Shown in pieces: positions 55,430 to 64,000 of a DNA stretch of 64,000 bases (its first letter is position 1; each line of letters begins with the position of its first letter). The stretch covers positions 1 through 64,000 of the forward strand of contig NZ_JAVDBT010000008.1 of assembly GCF_030848395.1 (NCBI RefSeq), given 5' to 3'. Under the pieces are notes generated by a model, which worked only from the letters and a program-made list of their open reading frames with translations, ran no database searches and was not told the origin of the DNA. Source of the DNA: Pseudogemmobacter lacusdianii. GTDB lineage: Bacteria; Pseudomonadota; Alphaproteobacteria; Rhodobacterales; Rhodobacteraceae. A program made the translations under genes and the position numbers.

Positions 55430-57106
55430 TTATTCGGCGACAAGACGGCTGATCACCACCGTCACCTCGGGCTTTTTGCCAATCTCTTCCATCGCCACCT
55501 GACGCGTCACCTTGCGGATCTCTTCCTCAAGCCGCGCATCGTCGCGCAGCACCTTGCGGCCCGCACGCGCCATATATTCGGCCAGATCGCCCTCGATCGT
55601 TTCGTTCAAAGGCCGCCCGCCCTTGCCAAGATCAGTAAGGCCCATCAGCTCGACCCAAGGATCGCCCATCGGGTCGTTCTTTTCGTCCAAGATCAGCGTC
55701 ACCAAAGCATGGCCGTTCAGCGCCATGCGGATCCGGTCGCGGACCACGCCGTCCATCGCCGAGATCAGCACCGAGCCGTCAAGGTAAAGGCGGCCGGTCT
55801 CGATGAACTCGACCGCACGCGGCGCTTCTCCTGTGATGTCCATCATCGTGCCATTGACCGCGACCGCGCCAGCAATCCCGGCCTCATGCGCGATACGCGT
55901 ATGCTCGGCCAGATGGCGATGCTCGCCATGCATCGGCACCAACATATCGGGCAGCAAGAGCCGGTGGACATGCTCAAGATCGGGGCGGTTAGCATGGCCC
56001 GAGACGTGGTAGAGCCCGTTGTTGTCGTCGATGATCCGTACGCCCATCTCGGAGAAGGCGTTCCAGATCTTGATGACGCCGCGCTCATTGCCCGGGATGG
56101 TGCGCGAGGAGAAGAGGAAGCTGTCGCCCGCCTTCATCTCGAACCCAAGGTATTTGCCACGGCTGAGCGCGGCCGAGGCAGCACGGCGTTCACCTTGGCT
56201 GCCGGTCACCAGAAGCATCAGGTTGCGGCGCGGGATCTCCAAAGCTTCCTCGGGCGAGATCACGCGCGGGAAGCCCGCCAGAACGCCGGTTTGCTCGGCC
56301 ACGGAAAGCATCCGCTTCATCGAGCGGCCCAAGACACAGATCGAGCGGTCAGAGGCGCGGGCGGCCTCGGCCAAGGTCTTCAGACGTGCGACGTTCGACC
56401 CGAAAGTGGTGGCGACGAACATGCCGGTGGCCTTGGAGATCAGCTCGGTCAGCGGGCCGGCCAAGGTCGCTTCCGAGCGGCCTTGATGGGTCGAGAAGAC
56501 GTTGGTGGAATCGCACATCAGCGCTTTCACCGGGCGCTCTGCCGCAACAGCCTCCCACGCGGCGTCATTCCACGGCTCGCCCACCACCGGGGATTGGTCA
56601 AGTTTGAAGTCGCCCGAATGCACCACCCGACCGGCGGGGCTGTCGATGATCAGCGCCGCACTTTCCGGGATCGAATGCGCAACGGGCAGGAACTGCACCT
56701 TGAAGGGGCCCGCTTCCACCACCTTAGGGCGCGGATCGACGGTGATGATCGCATCGGTCGGCAGGCCTGCCTCTTCCATCTTCAACCGACCAATGGTGGC
56801 GGTGAAGCGACGGGCATAGACTTTCTTCTTCAGCTTCGGCCACAGATGGCCAAGCGCGCCGATATGGTCTTCATGCGCATGGGTGATGAAGATGGCGTCG
56901 ATCCGATCAACCCGCTCTTCCAGCCAAGCGATATCGGGCATGATCACATCCACGCCCGGCGCACCATCCATATCGGGGAAAGTCACGCCCAGATCGATCA
57001 CGATCAGCCGCTCTTTCCCCGGGGCACCATAGCCATAGACGTAGCAGTTCATGCCGATCTCGCCGGCGCCCCCGAGGGGGAGGTAGATCAGGCGGTCCTT
57101 ACTCAT
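55430..57106 (-). CDS. rnj: Ribonuclease J
   Basis: Metallo-beta-lactamase-fold exo/endoribonuclease of 558 residues. The metal-binding motif HAHEDHIGAL lies at residues 76-85; further motifs are LPVAHSIPES and VHSGDFKLD, then the beta-CASP region (MCDSTNVF, GSQGERRAA) and SGHANRPDL. RNase J replaces or complements RNase E in many alphaproteobacteria for 16S maturation and mRNA decay. Its ATG overlaps the coaX stop. Confidence 0.95.
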   Translation of the reverse strand: MSKDRLIYLPLGGAGEIGMNCYVYGYGAPGKERLIVIDLGVTFPDMDGAPGVDVIMPDIAWLEERVDRIDAIFITHAHEDHIGALGHLWPKLKKKVYARRFTATIGRLKMEEAGLPTDAIITVDPRPKVVEAGPFKVQFLPVAHSIPESAALIIDSPAGRVVHSGDFKLDQSPVVGEPWNDAAWEAVAAERPVKALMCDSTNVFSTHQGRSEATLAGPLTELISKATGMFVATTFGSNVARLKTLAEAARASDRSICVLGRSMKRMLSVAEQTGVLAGFPRVISPEEALEIPRRNLMLLVTGSQGERRAASAALSRGKYLGFEMKAGDSFLFSSRTIPGNERGVIKIWNAFSEMGVRIIDDNNGLYHVSGHANRPDLEHVHRLLLPDMLVPMHGEHRHLAEHTRIAHEAGIAGAVAVNGTMMDITGEAPRAVEFIETGRLYLDGSVLISAMDGVVRDRIRMALNGHALVTLILDEKNDPMGDPWVELMGLTDLGKGGRPLNETIEGDLAEYMARAGRKVLRDDARLEEEIRKVTRQVAMEEIGKKPEVTVVISRLVAE

Positions 57107-57876
57107 ACCGTTTCCTTGTTATAGGCGTTGATGAGGACCAGACCATGCATTGTCAGGTCGTCCTCAATGGAATGGAAGACATCGGTGCCTTGGGCGAACA
57201 ATCCGGCAAGGCCTCCGGTAGCAATAACTTTCACCGGCCGGGGGCGCTCACGGCGGATTTCCCGCACGATGCCCTCAATCAAGCCGACATAACCCCAGTA
57301 AACGCCCGATTGCATGCAGGCAACCGTATTGGTGCCGATGACCCGCGGCGGTTTGGCAATGTCGATATGCGGCAGCGCGGCAGCGGCCATGTGGAGCGCT
57401 TCCAGCGAGAGGTTGACGCCGGGGGCGATGACACCGCCGACATAAGCGCCGTCGCTGTCCACCACGTCAAAGGTGGTGGCAGTGCCGAAATCCACCACGA
57501 TCAGGTCGCCGCCATAGCGGTCATGCCCGGCGACGGTATTGACGAGGCGATCCGGGCCCACAGTGGTGCCTTGATCGACGCGCGGCGTGACTGGCAGGCG
57601 GCATTCGGGCTTGCCCACCACCAGCGGGCGGCAGTCGAAGTAACGGTCGCAAAGGACGCGCAGGTTGAAGACGACGCGCGGCACGGTCGAGGAGATGATC
57701 GCCTCGGTCACTTGCACATCGACCTTGGTCAACGCCATGAGGCTTGAGAGCCAGACGAAATATTCGTCAGCCGTACGCTTGTGATCGGTGGCGATGCGCC
57801 AAGTGGCGAGGAAGCTTTCGCCGTCCCAGACCGAGAAAACCGTGTTTGTATTGCCGCAATCGATGGCGAGAAGCAT
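57103..57876 (-). CDS. coaX: Type III pantothenate kinase
   Basis: Protein of 257 residues starting MLLAIDCGNTNTVFSVWDG, the ASKHA-fold phosphate-binding opening, with DQGTTVGPDRLVN, VVDFGTATTFDVVD and GGVIAPGVNLSLEAL. Catalyses the first step of CoA synthesis and is potassium-dependent in characterised members. Overlaps rnj downstream; a 108-base gap with a hairpin separates it from birA. Confidence 0.95.
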   Translation of the reverse strand: MLLAIDCGNTNTVFSVWDGESFLATWRIATDHKRTADEYFVWLSSLMALTKVDVQVTEAIISSTVPRVVFNLRVLCDRYFDCRPLVVGKPECRLPVTPRVDQGTTVGPDRLVNTVAGHDRYGGDLIVVDFGTATTFDVVDSDGAYVGGVIAPGVNLSLEALHMAAAALPHIDIAKPPRVIGTNTVACMQSGVYWGYVGLIEGIVREIRRERPRPVKVIATGGLAGLFAQGTDVFHSIEDDLTMHGLVLINAYNKETV

Positions 57877-57898
57877 GTTTGGTCTCTGGGTTATGGCC

Positions 57899-57960
57899 GA
57901 AGGCCGGGGGTTTCACACCCCCGGACCCCCGTGGAGTATTTCGGTCAAGATGAAAGATCT
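57899..57960. repeat. REP-like palindromic intergenic element
   Basis: CCGGGGGT (57904-57911), loop TTCAC, ACCCCCGG (57917-57924), then GGACCCCCGTGGAGTATTTC. Similar C/G-rich palindromes with a GGAGTATTT tail are, from memory, dispersed in Rhodobacteraceae genomes. Only one copy was seen in this window. It lies in the birA-coaX gap and may end or stabilise the upstream nuo-birA transcript. Confidence 0.5.
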
Positions 57961-57984
57961 GGCGGGGCAGATCAGGCTTGAGGT

Positions 57985-58716
57985 TTAGAAGAACACCTCG
58001 GCGGCGGGGATGGCAAGGGTGGTGCTGGCCATGCGCAGGATCAGGTTGCCCTCATCGTCGATGCTCTCGAAGACGCCTTGGCGAGTCTCGGTCCCGGTGC
58101 GGGCGATGATGATCTCGCCCAGTCGGGCGGCATGGGCGAGCCAGTCTTGCCGCAAAGGGCCGAAGCCTTGAGATTGGAAGCTGGCCTCGCGGGCGGCGAA
58201 GGCCGGGGCGAGGTGGTCGAGGAAGGCGTTGGGGGTGAGGCGCAAGCCGGTTTCGGCCAGAAGGTTCACCGGCGGGGTGGCGCCGGGCTCAACAGCGCTT
58301 GGCGGCGGGCTACCGATCAGATTGACGCCAATGCCGATCGCAAGCGTGTCGCCGGAGGCCTCGAGCAGGATGCCCGCGACTTTGCCGCCATTGAGCAGCA
58401 CGTCATTGGGCCATTTAAGGGTAAAGTTGTCGGCAAGGCCGGTGATCGCCACAAAGGCATCGCGGAGCGCCAAAGCGGCGGCGAAGCTGCGCAGCGCCAC
58501 GGTGGCGGGAGGCTCGGTCACCCGCATCGCCAAAGTGCCGTAGAAATTGCCGATCGGGCTGACCCAAGGACGGGCGCGACGGCCCCTGCCCGCGCTTTGC
58601 TCATCCGCCAAGATCCAAAGCGGTTGCTTCAGATCGGGTGCGCGGCGGAAGGCCTCGGCGTTGGTGCTGTCGGTGCGGGCCAGAGTGATCCGGCCCGCAG
58701 CGATATTGAGGCTCAT
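57985..58716 (-). CDS. birA: Biotin--[acetyl-CoA-carboxylase] ligase
   Basis: Protein of 243 residues that attaches biotin to carboxylase carrier proteins. The catalytic motif GRGRRARPWVSP follows DEQSA; other blocks are LKWPNDVLLNGGKVAGILLEA and GIGVNLIG. There is no N-terminal HTH, so unlike E. coli BirA it should not repress transcription. Its ATG overlaps the nuoN stop (TGATG). birA after the nuo genes is also known from Paracoccus. Confidence 0.94.
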   Translation of the reverse strand: MSLNIAAGRITLARTDSTNAEAFRRAPDLKQPLWILADEQSAGRGRRARPWVSPIGNFYGTLAMRVTEPPATVALRSFAAALALRDAFVAITGLADNFTLKWPNDVLLNGGKVAGILLEASGDTLAIGIGVNLIGSPPPSAVEPGATPPVNLLAETGLRLTPNAFLDHLAPAFAAREASFQSQGFGPLRQDWLAHAARLGEIIIARTGTETRQGVFESIDDEGNLILRMASTTLAIPAAEVFF

Positions 58717-60158
58717 CAGCGCTGGACGAGCGATTGTGCGGCGGTCATCGCCGGGCCTTCGATGCCGAAGAGGTTGATCACCCCGATCAGCATCAGCGCG
58801 GCCACGCCAACCAACATCACCCATTGCACCGGCGCCATGCGGCTGTCAGCCGGCTCTTGCTCGGCACCGAAGTAGATGAAGTAGACGACGCGCAGGTAGT
58901 AGAAGGCACCGATCACCGAAGCCAAGGCACCGGCAACCGCAAGCCAGACCATGCCCGCATCCACCGCCGCCTTCAGCACATAGAACTTGCCGAAGAACCC
59001 GAGCATCGGCGGCACACCGGCGAGGCTGAAGAAGAGCACCAAAAGCGCCAGCGCCTTCAGCGGCTCTTTCTTCGAGAACTGGTTGAGGCTGGCGATATCG
59101 GTCACCGGACGGCCATCACGCTCCATCGACAGGATGAAGGCGAAGGTGCCGATATTCATGGTGACATAGATCGCCATATAGACCAGCGTCGCTTGCACGC
59201 CGTAAGCGGTGCCTACGGCCAGACCAATCAGCGCATAGCCCATATGGGCGATCGAGGAATAGGCCATCAGACGCTTGATGTCGCGCTGACCGATGGCCGC
59301 CACGGCGCCAAGGAACATCGAGATCACGGCAAGAGCGGCCAGCACTTGGCCCCATTGGCTGGGGATGGAGCCAAAGGCCTCATGCACCAGACGCGCGATC
59401 AGGAACATCGCCGCCACTTTCGGAGCGGTGGCGAAGAAGGCCGTCACCGGGGTGGGCGAGCCTTGGTAGACATCCGGGGTCCACATATGGAAGGGCGCGG
59501 CCGAGACTTTGAAGGCAAGACCCGCCAGCATGAAGACGAGACCGATCAGCAGACCGACGGGGACTTCGCCACCGACGGAGGCAAGGATGCCCGAGAAGGC
59601 GGTGGTGCCAGCAAAGCCATAGGTCAGCGAAGCGCCGTAAAGCAGGATGCCCGAGGACAAAGAGCCCAGCACGAAATACTTCAGACCCGCTTCCGAGGAG
59701 CGAACGGAATCGCGGCGCATGGCGGCAACAACGTAAAGCGCCAAGGATTGCAGTTCGAGCCCCATGTAGAGGGCCATGAGATCTCCGGCCGAGACCATCA
59801 TCATCATGCCCAAAGAGGCAAGCGCGACAAGCACCGGGAACTCAAAGCGCAAAAGGCCGTGGCGGCTCATGTAATCTTGGCTCATCACCATGACGGCGGC
59901 GGCCGAGATCAGGATGGTGACCTTGGCAAAGCGGGCAAAGGGATCGTCGATGAACATGCCGCCAAAGGCCGCACGCTCGCCATGCTGGCCAAGACCAACC
60001 CAAAGCGCGAGGGCCACAAAGAGCCCCGCCGTGGCCCAAGTCAGCGCAACCGCCAGCTTGTCCTTGCCGGTGTAGACCGCAACCATAAGCGCGGCCATGG
60101 CCCAGAGACCCAAGATAATCTCGGGCAGGACGATGACATAATCAGGAACAGCGCTCAT
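58716..60158 (-). CDS. nuoN: NADH-quinone oxidoreductase subunit N
   Basis: Antiporter-like membrane subunit of 480 residues with about 14 spans. Family blocks include [37 protein letters not shown] and [13 protein letters not shown]. Part of the proton-pumping membrane arm of complex I. Ten bases separate it from nuoM; it overlaps birA. Confidence 0.96.
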   Translation of the reverse strand: MSAVPDYVIVLPEIILGLWAMAALMVAVYTGKDKLAVALTWATAGLFVALALWVGLGQHGERAAFGGMFIDDPFARFAKVTILISAAAVMVMSQDYMSRHGLLRFEFPVLVALASLGMMMMVSAGDLMALYMGLELQSLALYVVAAMRRDSVRSSEAGLKYFVLGSLSSGILLYGASLTYGFAGTTAFSGILASVGGEVPVGLLIGLVFMLAGLAFKVSAAPFHMWTPDVYQGSPTPVTAFFATAPKVAAMFLIARLVHEAFGSIPSQWGQVLAALAVISMFLGAVAAIGQRDIKRLMAYSSIAHMGYALIGLAVGTAYGVQATLVYMAIYVTMNIGTFAFILSMERDGRPVTDIASLNQFSKKEPLKALALLVLFFSLAGVPPMLGFFGKFYVLKAAVDAGMVWLAVAGALASVIGAFYYLRVVYFIYFGAEQEPADSRMAPVQWVMLVGVAALMLIGVINLFGIEGPAMTAAQSLVQR

Positions 60159-60168
60159 CTTGTCGTCC

Positions 60169-61731
60169 TCAGTGCAGCGCCACTGCGGCCAGCTCAGTGA
60201 CCGGCAGCGAGGCGTTATAGTCGGTGATCAGCGCCGCGACAGACGGGCCGATGATGTCGGTGACCAAGCTTGGGTAGATGCCCAAGAGCAGCGTCATGAA
60301 GATCAGCGGTGCAAAGATCGCTTTCTCACGGCCGGTCATATCGGTGATGGTTTTCAAGCTGTCTTTGACGAGATCACCAAAGACAACGCGACGATAGAGC
60401 CAGAGCGCGTAAGAGGCCGAAAGGATCACGCCGCTTGCGGCCACCAGTGCCACCCAAGTGTTGACTTGGAAGATGCCCATGATGGTCAGGAATTCGCCCA
60501 CGAAGCCCGAAGTGCCCGGCAGGCCGACGTTGGCCATGGTGAAGAACATGAACACCAATGCATAGCGCGGCATCCGCAGCACCAGACCACCGTAAGCATC
60601 AATCTCACGGGTGTGCATCCGGTCGTAGATCACGCCCACGGCCAAGAACAAAGCGCCCGAGATGAAGCCGTGGCTGATCATCTGGAAGATCGCACCATCC
60701 AAACCTTGCTGGTTCACCGTGAAGATCCCCATCGTCACATAGCCCATATGGGCGACCGACGAATAGGCGATCAGCTTTTTCATATCCGACTGCACCAAAG
60801 CGACCAGCGAGGTGTAGACAATGGCGATGGCCGACATCCAGAACACCACCGGCGCCAAGAGATCGGTCGCCACCGGGAACATCGGCAGGCTGAAGCGCAG
60901 GAAGCCGTAGCCGCCCATTTTCAGCAAGACCGCTGCCAGCACGACCGAACCAGCGGTCGGCGCTTGCACGTGGGCATCGGGCAGCCAAGTGTGCACCGGC
61001 CACATCGGCATCTTCACCGCGAAGCTGGCGAAGAAGGCCAAGAACAGCAGCGTTTGCATGCCGCCGACGATCTGGAAGCCCATCAGCGAGAAGCTATCGG
61101 ACGAGAAGGTATGGGTCAGGAGCGAGACATTGCCCTCCCCACAGCCGCCGATGCAGGTGGTGCCAGCGGCATTAAACATCGCAATCATCGCCACCAGCAT
61201 CAGCACCGAGCCGAGGAAGGTGTAGAGGAAGAATTTAAAGGCCGCGTAGATGCGGTCCTTGCCGCCCCAGATGCCGATGATCAGGAACATCGGGATCAGG
61301 CTGGCCTCAAAGAAGAGGTAGAAGAGAACCAGATCCAGCGCCGAGAAAACGCCGATCATCAGCGTCTCAAGCACCAAGAAAGCGATCATGTAATCTTTGA
61401 CGCGGGTGGTGACCTCCCAAGTCGACCAGATCACGATCGGCATCAAGAAGGTGATGAGCATGATGAAGAGGATCGAGATCCCATCCACGCCCATCCGGTA
61501 GGTCAGACCCATGATCCATTCATGCTCGACCACGAATTGAAAGCCAGTGTTCGACGGGTCGAACTCGGCCAGCAGGAACAGCGAGACCAAGAAGGTCGCA
61601 GTGGTGGTGAACAAAGCCAGGCGCTTGGCGCCCATCTGGGCAGCAGGGTCATCACCGCGCATGAAGAGCGCCATGATGAGTGCTGCAACCAGCGGCAGGA
61701 AGGTGATGATTGAGAGAAGTTGTTGTGCCAT
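60169..61731 (-). CDS. nuoM: NADH-quinone oxidoreductase subunit M
   Basis: Antiporter-like membrane subunit of 520 residues. Signatures: [26 protein letters not shown]-type sequence with the conserved Lys, [18 protein letters not shown], and the Glu in FEASLIPMF. Pumps protons in complex I. Lies between nuoL (15 bases upstream) and nuoN. Confidence 0.97.
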   Translation of the reverse strand: MAQQLLSIITFLPLVAALIMALFMRGDDPAAQMGAKRLALFTTTATFLVSLFLLAEFDPSNTGFQFVVEHEWIMGLTYRMGVDGISILFIMLITFLMPIVIWSTWEVTTRVKDYMIAFLVLETLMIGVFSALDLVLFYLFFEASLIPMFLIIGIWGGKDRIYAAFKFFLYTFLGSVLMLVAMIAMFNAAGTTCIGGCGEGNVSLLTHTFSSDSFSLMGFQIVGGMQTLLFLAFFASFAVKMPMWPVHTWLPDAHVQAPTAGSVVLAAVLLKMGGYGFLRFSLPMFPVATDLLAPVVFWMSAIAIVYTSLVALVQSDMKKLIAYSSVAHMGYVTMGIFTVNQQGLDGAIFQMISHGFISGALFLAVGVIYDRMHTREIDAYGGLVLRMPRYALVFMFFTMANVGLPGTSGFVGEFLTIMGIFQVNTWVALVAASGVILSASYALWLYRRVVFGDLVKDSLKTITDMTGREKAIFAPLIFMTLLLGIYPSLVTDIIGPSVAALITDYNASLPVTELAAVALH

Positions 61732-61746
61732 TTTACCGTTCCGCCC

Positions 61747-63894
61747 TTACCCGGCGCCGCCCGAAAGCACCATCCAAGTGACGAGGACAACGATCCCCAG
61801 CACCATTGCGAAGGCGTAGTGGAAGAGATAGCCGGACTGCGCCCGACCGGCGAGGCGGGTGAAGAAGGGGATAATCCCCATCGCCACGCCATTGATGGTG
61901 CCATCGATGACAGCCCCGTCGCCCTTCTTCCACAGGAAGCGACCCAGCCATTTTGCAGGGCGGACGAAGAGGAAGTCATAGATCTCGTCGAAATACCATT
62001 TGTTCAGAAGGAACAGGTAGAGCGGACGCTGTTGCGCGGCGAGTTTGCCGGGCAGGTCCGGACGACGGATGTAGAAGAGCCAAGCGAAGGCCAGACCGAC
62101 AAGCATGGCGATGAAGGGCGAGATCTTCACCCATTTCGGCACGTAATGCGCATCATGCAGCACATGGTTGTCGGGGTGCATGAAGATCGCACCTTTGGGG
62201 GCCACAGCAACTTCGGCCGGAGCCGCGGCGGTCTCGGCCTCAGCCGCGCCTTCGGTTGCCACAACAGCGCCTGCTGCCGGAGCCTCTTCGACCTCGGTGG
62301 TTTGGTGCTGTGCAGCCTCCATGCCGAACCAGTCGCGCACAGCGGTCTCATCGCCGAAGAAGACTTTGTACCACATCATCCCCGAGAAGGCCGCGCCAAG
62401 CGCCAGCACACCCAGCGGGATCAGCATGACAGCGGGGCTTTCATGCGGCTCGTGATGGCCGTGACCATGGTCGCCATGGGCGTGGTCGTCGTGACCATGC
62501 GCATGATCGTCGTGACCATGTGCCCCTGCCCGGCTTTTGCCAAAGAAGGTCAGGAACATCAGCCGCCAGCTGTAGAAGCTGGTGAAGCAGGCCGCGATCA
62601 CCAAAAGCACGAAGGCGAAGGTCGAGCCGACAAAGGCGCTTTCAATCACGGCGTCTTTCGACAGGAAGCCTGCAAAGCCGTAATGGGTCAGCGGGATACC
62701 TACGCCGGTAATCGCCAAAGTGCCGATCATCATCGCCCAGAAGGTCAGCGGGATCTTCTTCCGCAAACCACCGTAGTTGCGCATGTCTTGCTCATGATGC
62801 GTGGCATGGATGACCGAGCCTGCACCAAGGAAGAGCATTGCTTTGAAGAAAGCGTGGGTGAAGAGGTGGAACATCGCCACCGAATAGACGCCCACACCGG
62901 CAGCCACGAACATATAACCCAGCTGCGACATGGTCGAATAAGCGATCACGCGTTTGATGTCGTTCTGCACCAAACCAATGGTCGCAGCGACAAATGCGGT
63001 GATTGCGCCAAGCACGGTGATGAAAGCCGTCGCCTCGGGCGCATATTCGTAAAGCGGCGACATGCGGCAGACGAGGAAGACACCGGCGGTCACCATGGTT
63101 GCGGCGTGGATCAGCGCCGACACAGGCGTCGGGCCTTCCATCGCATCCGGCAACCAAGTGTGCAGGAAGAGCTGCGCCGATTTACCCATTGCGCCGATGA
63201 AGAGCAGCACGCCGATCACATTGGCCGCATTCCACTCCGAGCCAAGGAAGGCGATCGTGGTCTCAGCCAAGGCCGGAGCGGCCGCAAAGATATCATCAAA
63301 GCGGATCGAATCCGTCAGGAAGTAGATCGCGCAGATGCCGAGAAGGAAGCCGAAGTCGCCAACACGGTTGACGATAAAGGCCTTCATCGCAGCAGCGCCC
63401 GCCGAGGGCTTGCGATAGTAAAAGCCGATCAGCAGGTAGGAAGCGACGCCCACCCCTTCCCAGCCGAAGAACATCTGCACCAAGTTATCCGAGGTCACCA
63501 GCATCAGCATGGCAAAGGTGAAGAACGACAAATAGGCAAAGAAGCGGGCGCGGTAGGGCTCGCCCTCTTTCCAATTGTCGTCATGCGCCATGTAGCCAAA
63601 GGAATAGAGGTGAACGAGCGCCGAGACCGAGTTCACCACGACCAGCATGATTGCGGTCAGGCGGTCGATGCGAATGCCCCATTCGCTGCCCAAAGTGCCC
63701 GATTCAATCCAGCGCAGAACAGTGATCTGCTGCGTCTCGGCGCCAATGTTGAAAAAGATAACCCAGCTCAGAGCCGCGGCAAGGAATACCGCCGCCGTGG
63801 TCAAAACCTGCGCCGGCTTTTCGCCGATGATCCGCCAACCGAAGCCACAAAGAATGGCCCCGATCAAGGGAGCAAAGAGGATGATCGTCGCCAT
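61747..63894 (-). CDS. nuoL: NADH-quinone oxidoreductase subunit L
   Basis: Distal antiporter-like subunit of complex I, 715 residues, about 100 longer than E. coli NuoL (613). Signatures: [15 protein letters not shown] with Glu146, [28 protein letters not shown] with Lys238, and [16 protein letters not shown]. The extra length is due to a loop at about 455-580: a His/Asp-rich stretch (459-484) followed by a span and an Ala/Glu-rich segment. The lateral helix and C-terminal anchor follow. ATG overlaps the stop of the preceding frame (TAATG). Confidence 0.96.
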   Translation of the reverse strand: MATIILFAPLIGAILCGFGWRIIGEKPAQVLTTAAVFLAAALSWVIFFNIGAETQQITVLRWIESGTLGSEWGIRIDRLTAIMLVVVNSVSALVHLYSFGYMAHDDNWKEGEPYRARFFAYLSFFTFAMLMLVTSDNLVQMFFGWEGVGVASYLLIGFYYRKPSAGAAAMKAFIVNRVGDFGFLLGICAIYFLTDSIRFDDIFAAAPALAETTIAFLGSEWNAANVIGVLLFIGAMGKSAQLFLHTWLPDAMEGPTPVSALIHAATMVTAGVFLVCRMSPLYEYAPEATAFITVLGAITAFVAATIGLVQNDIKRVIAYSTMSQLGYMFVAAGVGVYSVAMFHLFTHAFFKAMLFLGAGSVIHATHHEQDMRNYGGLRKKIPLTFWAMMIGTLAITGVGIPLTHYGFAGFLSKDAVIESAFVGSTFAFVLLVIAACFTSFYSWRLMFLTFFGKSRAGAHGHDDHAHGHDDHAHGDHGHGHHEPHESPAVMLIPLGVLALGAAFSGMMWYKVFFGDETAVRDWFGMEAAQHQTTEVEEAPAAGAVVATEGAAEAETAAAPAEVAVAPKGAIFMHPDNHVLHDAHYVPKWVKISPFIAMLVGLAFAWLFYIRRPDLPGKLAAQQRPLYLFLLNKWYFDEIYDFLFVRPAKWLGRFLWKKGDGAVIDGTINGVAMGIIPFFTRLAGRAQSGYLFHYAFAMVLGIVVLVTWMVLSGGAG
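62443..62520 (-). repeat. His/Asp-rich insert in NuoL
   Basis: Residues 459-484 contain 12 His, with HDDHAHG duplicated in tandem at 461-474 (62473-62514), a near-perfect 21-base direct repeat in DNA. Confidence 0.85.
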
Positions 63895-64000
63895 TACTCG
63901 GTCCTGCCCTGGCTAGCTGCGCAAGCGGAAGAGCCGCAGCGCGTCGATTGGAATTCATCCGCCGCAACCGCGCCGCGCGAGCGGCAGGTCGGGCATTCAA
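63894..64000 (-). CDS. 3' end of an unidentified cysteine-containing ORF upstream of nuoL (partial)
   Basis: Reading from the right edge, 34 codons end in TAA at 63894-63896, overlapping the nuoL ATG. The peptide begins ECPTCRSRG and contains four cysteines (CPTC and RCGSSACAA), as in a small zinc ribbon. It does not resemble the NuoK C-terminus, although nuoK is the expected neighbour. Complex I operons of Paracoccus and Rhodobacter carry extra unidentified frames, so such an ORF would not be surprising. The start lies beyond the window; weak call. Confidence 0.35.
   Translation of the reverse strand, partial: ECPTCRSRGAVAADEFQSTRCGSSACAASQGRTE

Noticed and set aside
60160-61713. 517-residue His/Gln/Asp-rich plus-strand frame opposite nuoM
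   Set aside because: Mirror of nuoM; long antisense frames are expected with this codon bias. The same applies to 58734-60200 opposite nuoN and 55709-57124 opposite rnj.
62461-62520. Possible CRISPR-like or minisatellite array in nuoL
   Set aside because: Only two short in-frame copies inside a coding region; better described as a coding His-rich repeat.

Overview
The window is a GC-rich chromosomal segment of an alphaproteobacterium, most likely a member of the Rhodobacteraceae (Rhodobacter/Paracoccus relatives). This placement rests on gene content and order: a yajC-secD-secF / ccmABCDG block next to acnA, a nuoLMN-birA-coaX-rnj block, yfgM-bamB-der, surE-pcm-nlpD, tatABC beside serS-type housekeeping genes, and a heterotetrameric sarcosine oxidase cluster. 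No rRNA, tRNA, phage, insertion sequence or CRISPR array was seen. The segment is mostly core genome, densely packed, with many 4-bp start/stop overlaps.

Layout. 1-2750: tail of a membrane protein, a DMT-family transporter, an LpxL-type acyltransferase and a DUF1223 protein. 3242-6051: aconitase with a clear terminator. 6231-6392: an unannotated-size 53-residue membrane protein. 6430-13033 (all minus strand): export and cytochrome c maturation, read as yajC-secD-secF-(Mth938-like)-ccmA-ccmB-ccmC-ccmD-ccmG-(small periplasmic protein). 13211-16633: membrane acyltransferase, divergent serS, and a TspO-like membrane protein. 16691-20315 (minus): yfgM-bamB-der. 20498-23878 (minus): a very large secreted caspase-fold protein with an exactly periodic TPR array. 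24030-26429: Atm1-type ABC exporter divergent from a cysteine-bearing ArsR repressor with an operator at its start codon. 26463-29158: LysM protein, LOG-family protein, Fe-type superoxide dismutase. 29388-35079 (minus): sarcosine oxidase soxB-(membrane ORF)-soxD-soxA-soxG. 35319-37260 (plus): ccmI-ruvX-DUF1289. 37280-39281 (minus): TauE/SafE permease and dusA. 39433-42144 (plus): surE-pcm-nlpD-like. 42207-47040 (minus): map, a CBS-domain membrane protein, DUF815 ATPase, tatC-tatB-tatA. 47233-49594: a short HTH regulator, an orphan ABC ATPase and an atypical SDR. 49822-55312 (plus): Hint-domain protein, prfC, an orphan hypothetical and a RhlE-like helicase. 55430-64000 (minus): rnj, coaX, birA, nuoN, nuoM, nuoL and the end of an unidentified upstream gene.

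The genes mostly support aerobic respiration and envelope biogenesis: complex I subunits, cytochrome c assembly (ccm genes at two separate loci), Sec and Tat export, BAM assembly, and lipoprotein/cell-wall maintenance. Sarcosine oxidase adds C1/methylamine-derived carbon use.

The least ordinary element is the 1126-residue caspase-TPR protein: intact His-Cys dyad, a signal peptide, and twelve consecutive TPR-like units of exactly 48 residues each. Second-tier curiosities are the ArsR/Atm1 divergent pair, a WYL-less regulator with a perfect dyad facing the tat operon, a histidine-rich insert in NuoL, a small periplasmic protein coupled to ccmG, and a stem-loop between tatA and tatB. All functional calls come from reading motifs by eye; no database search was run.
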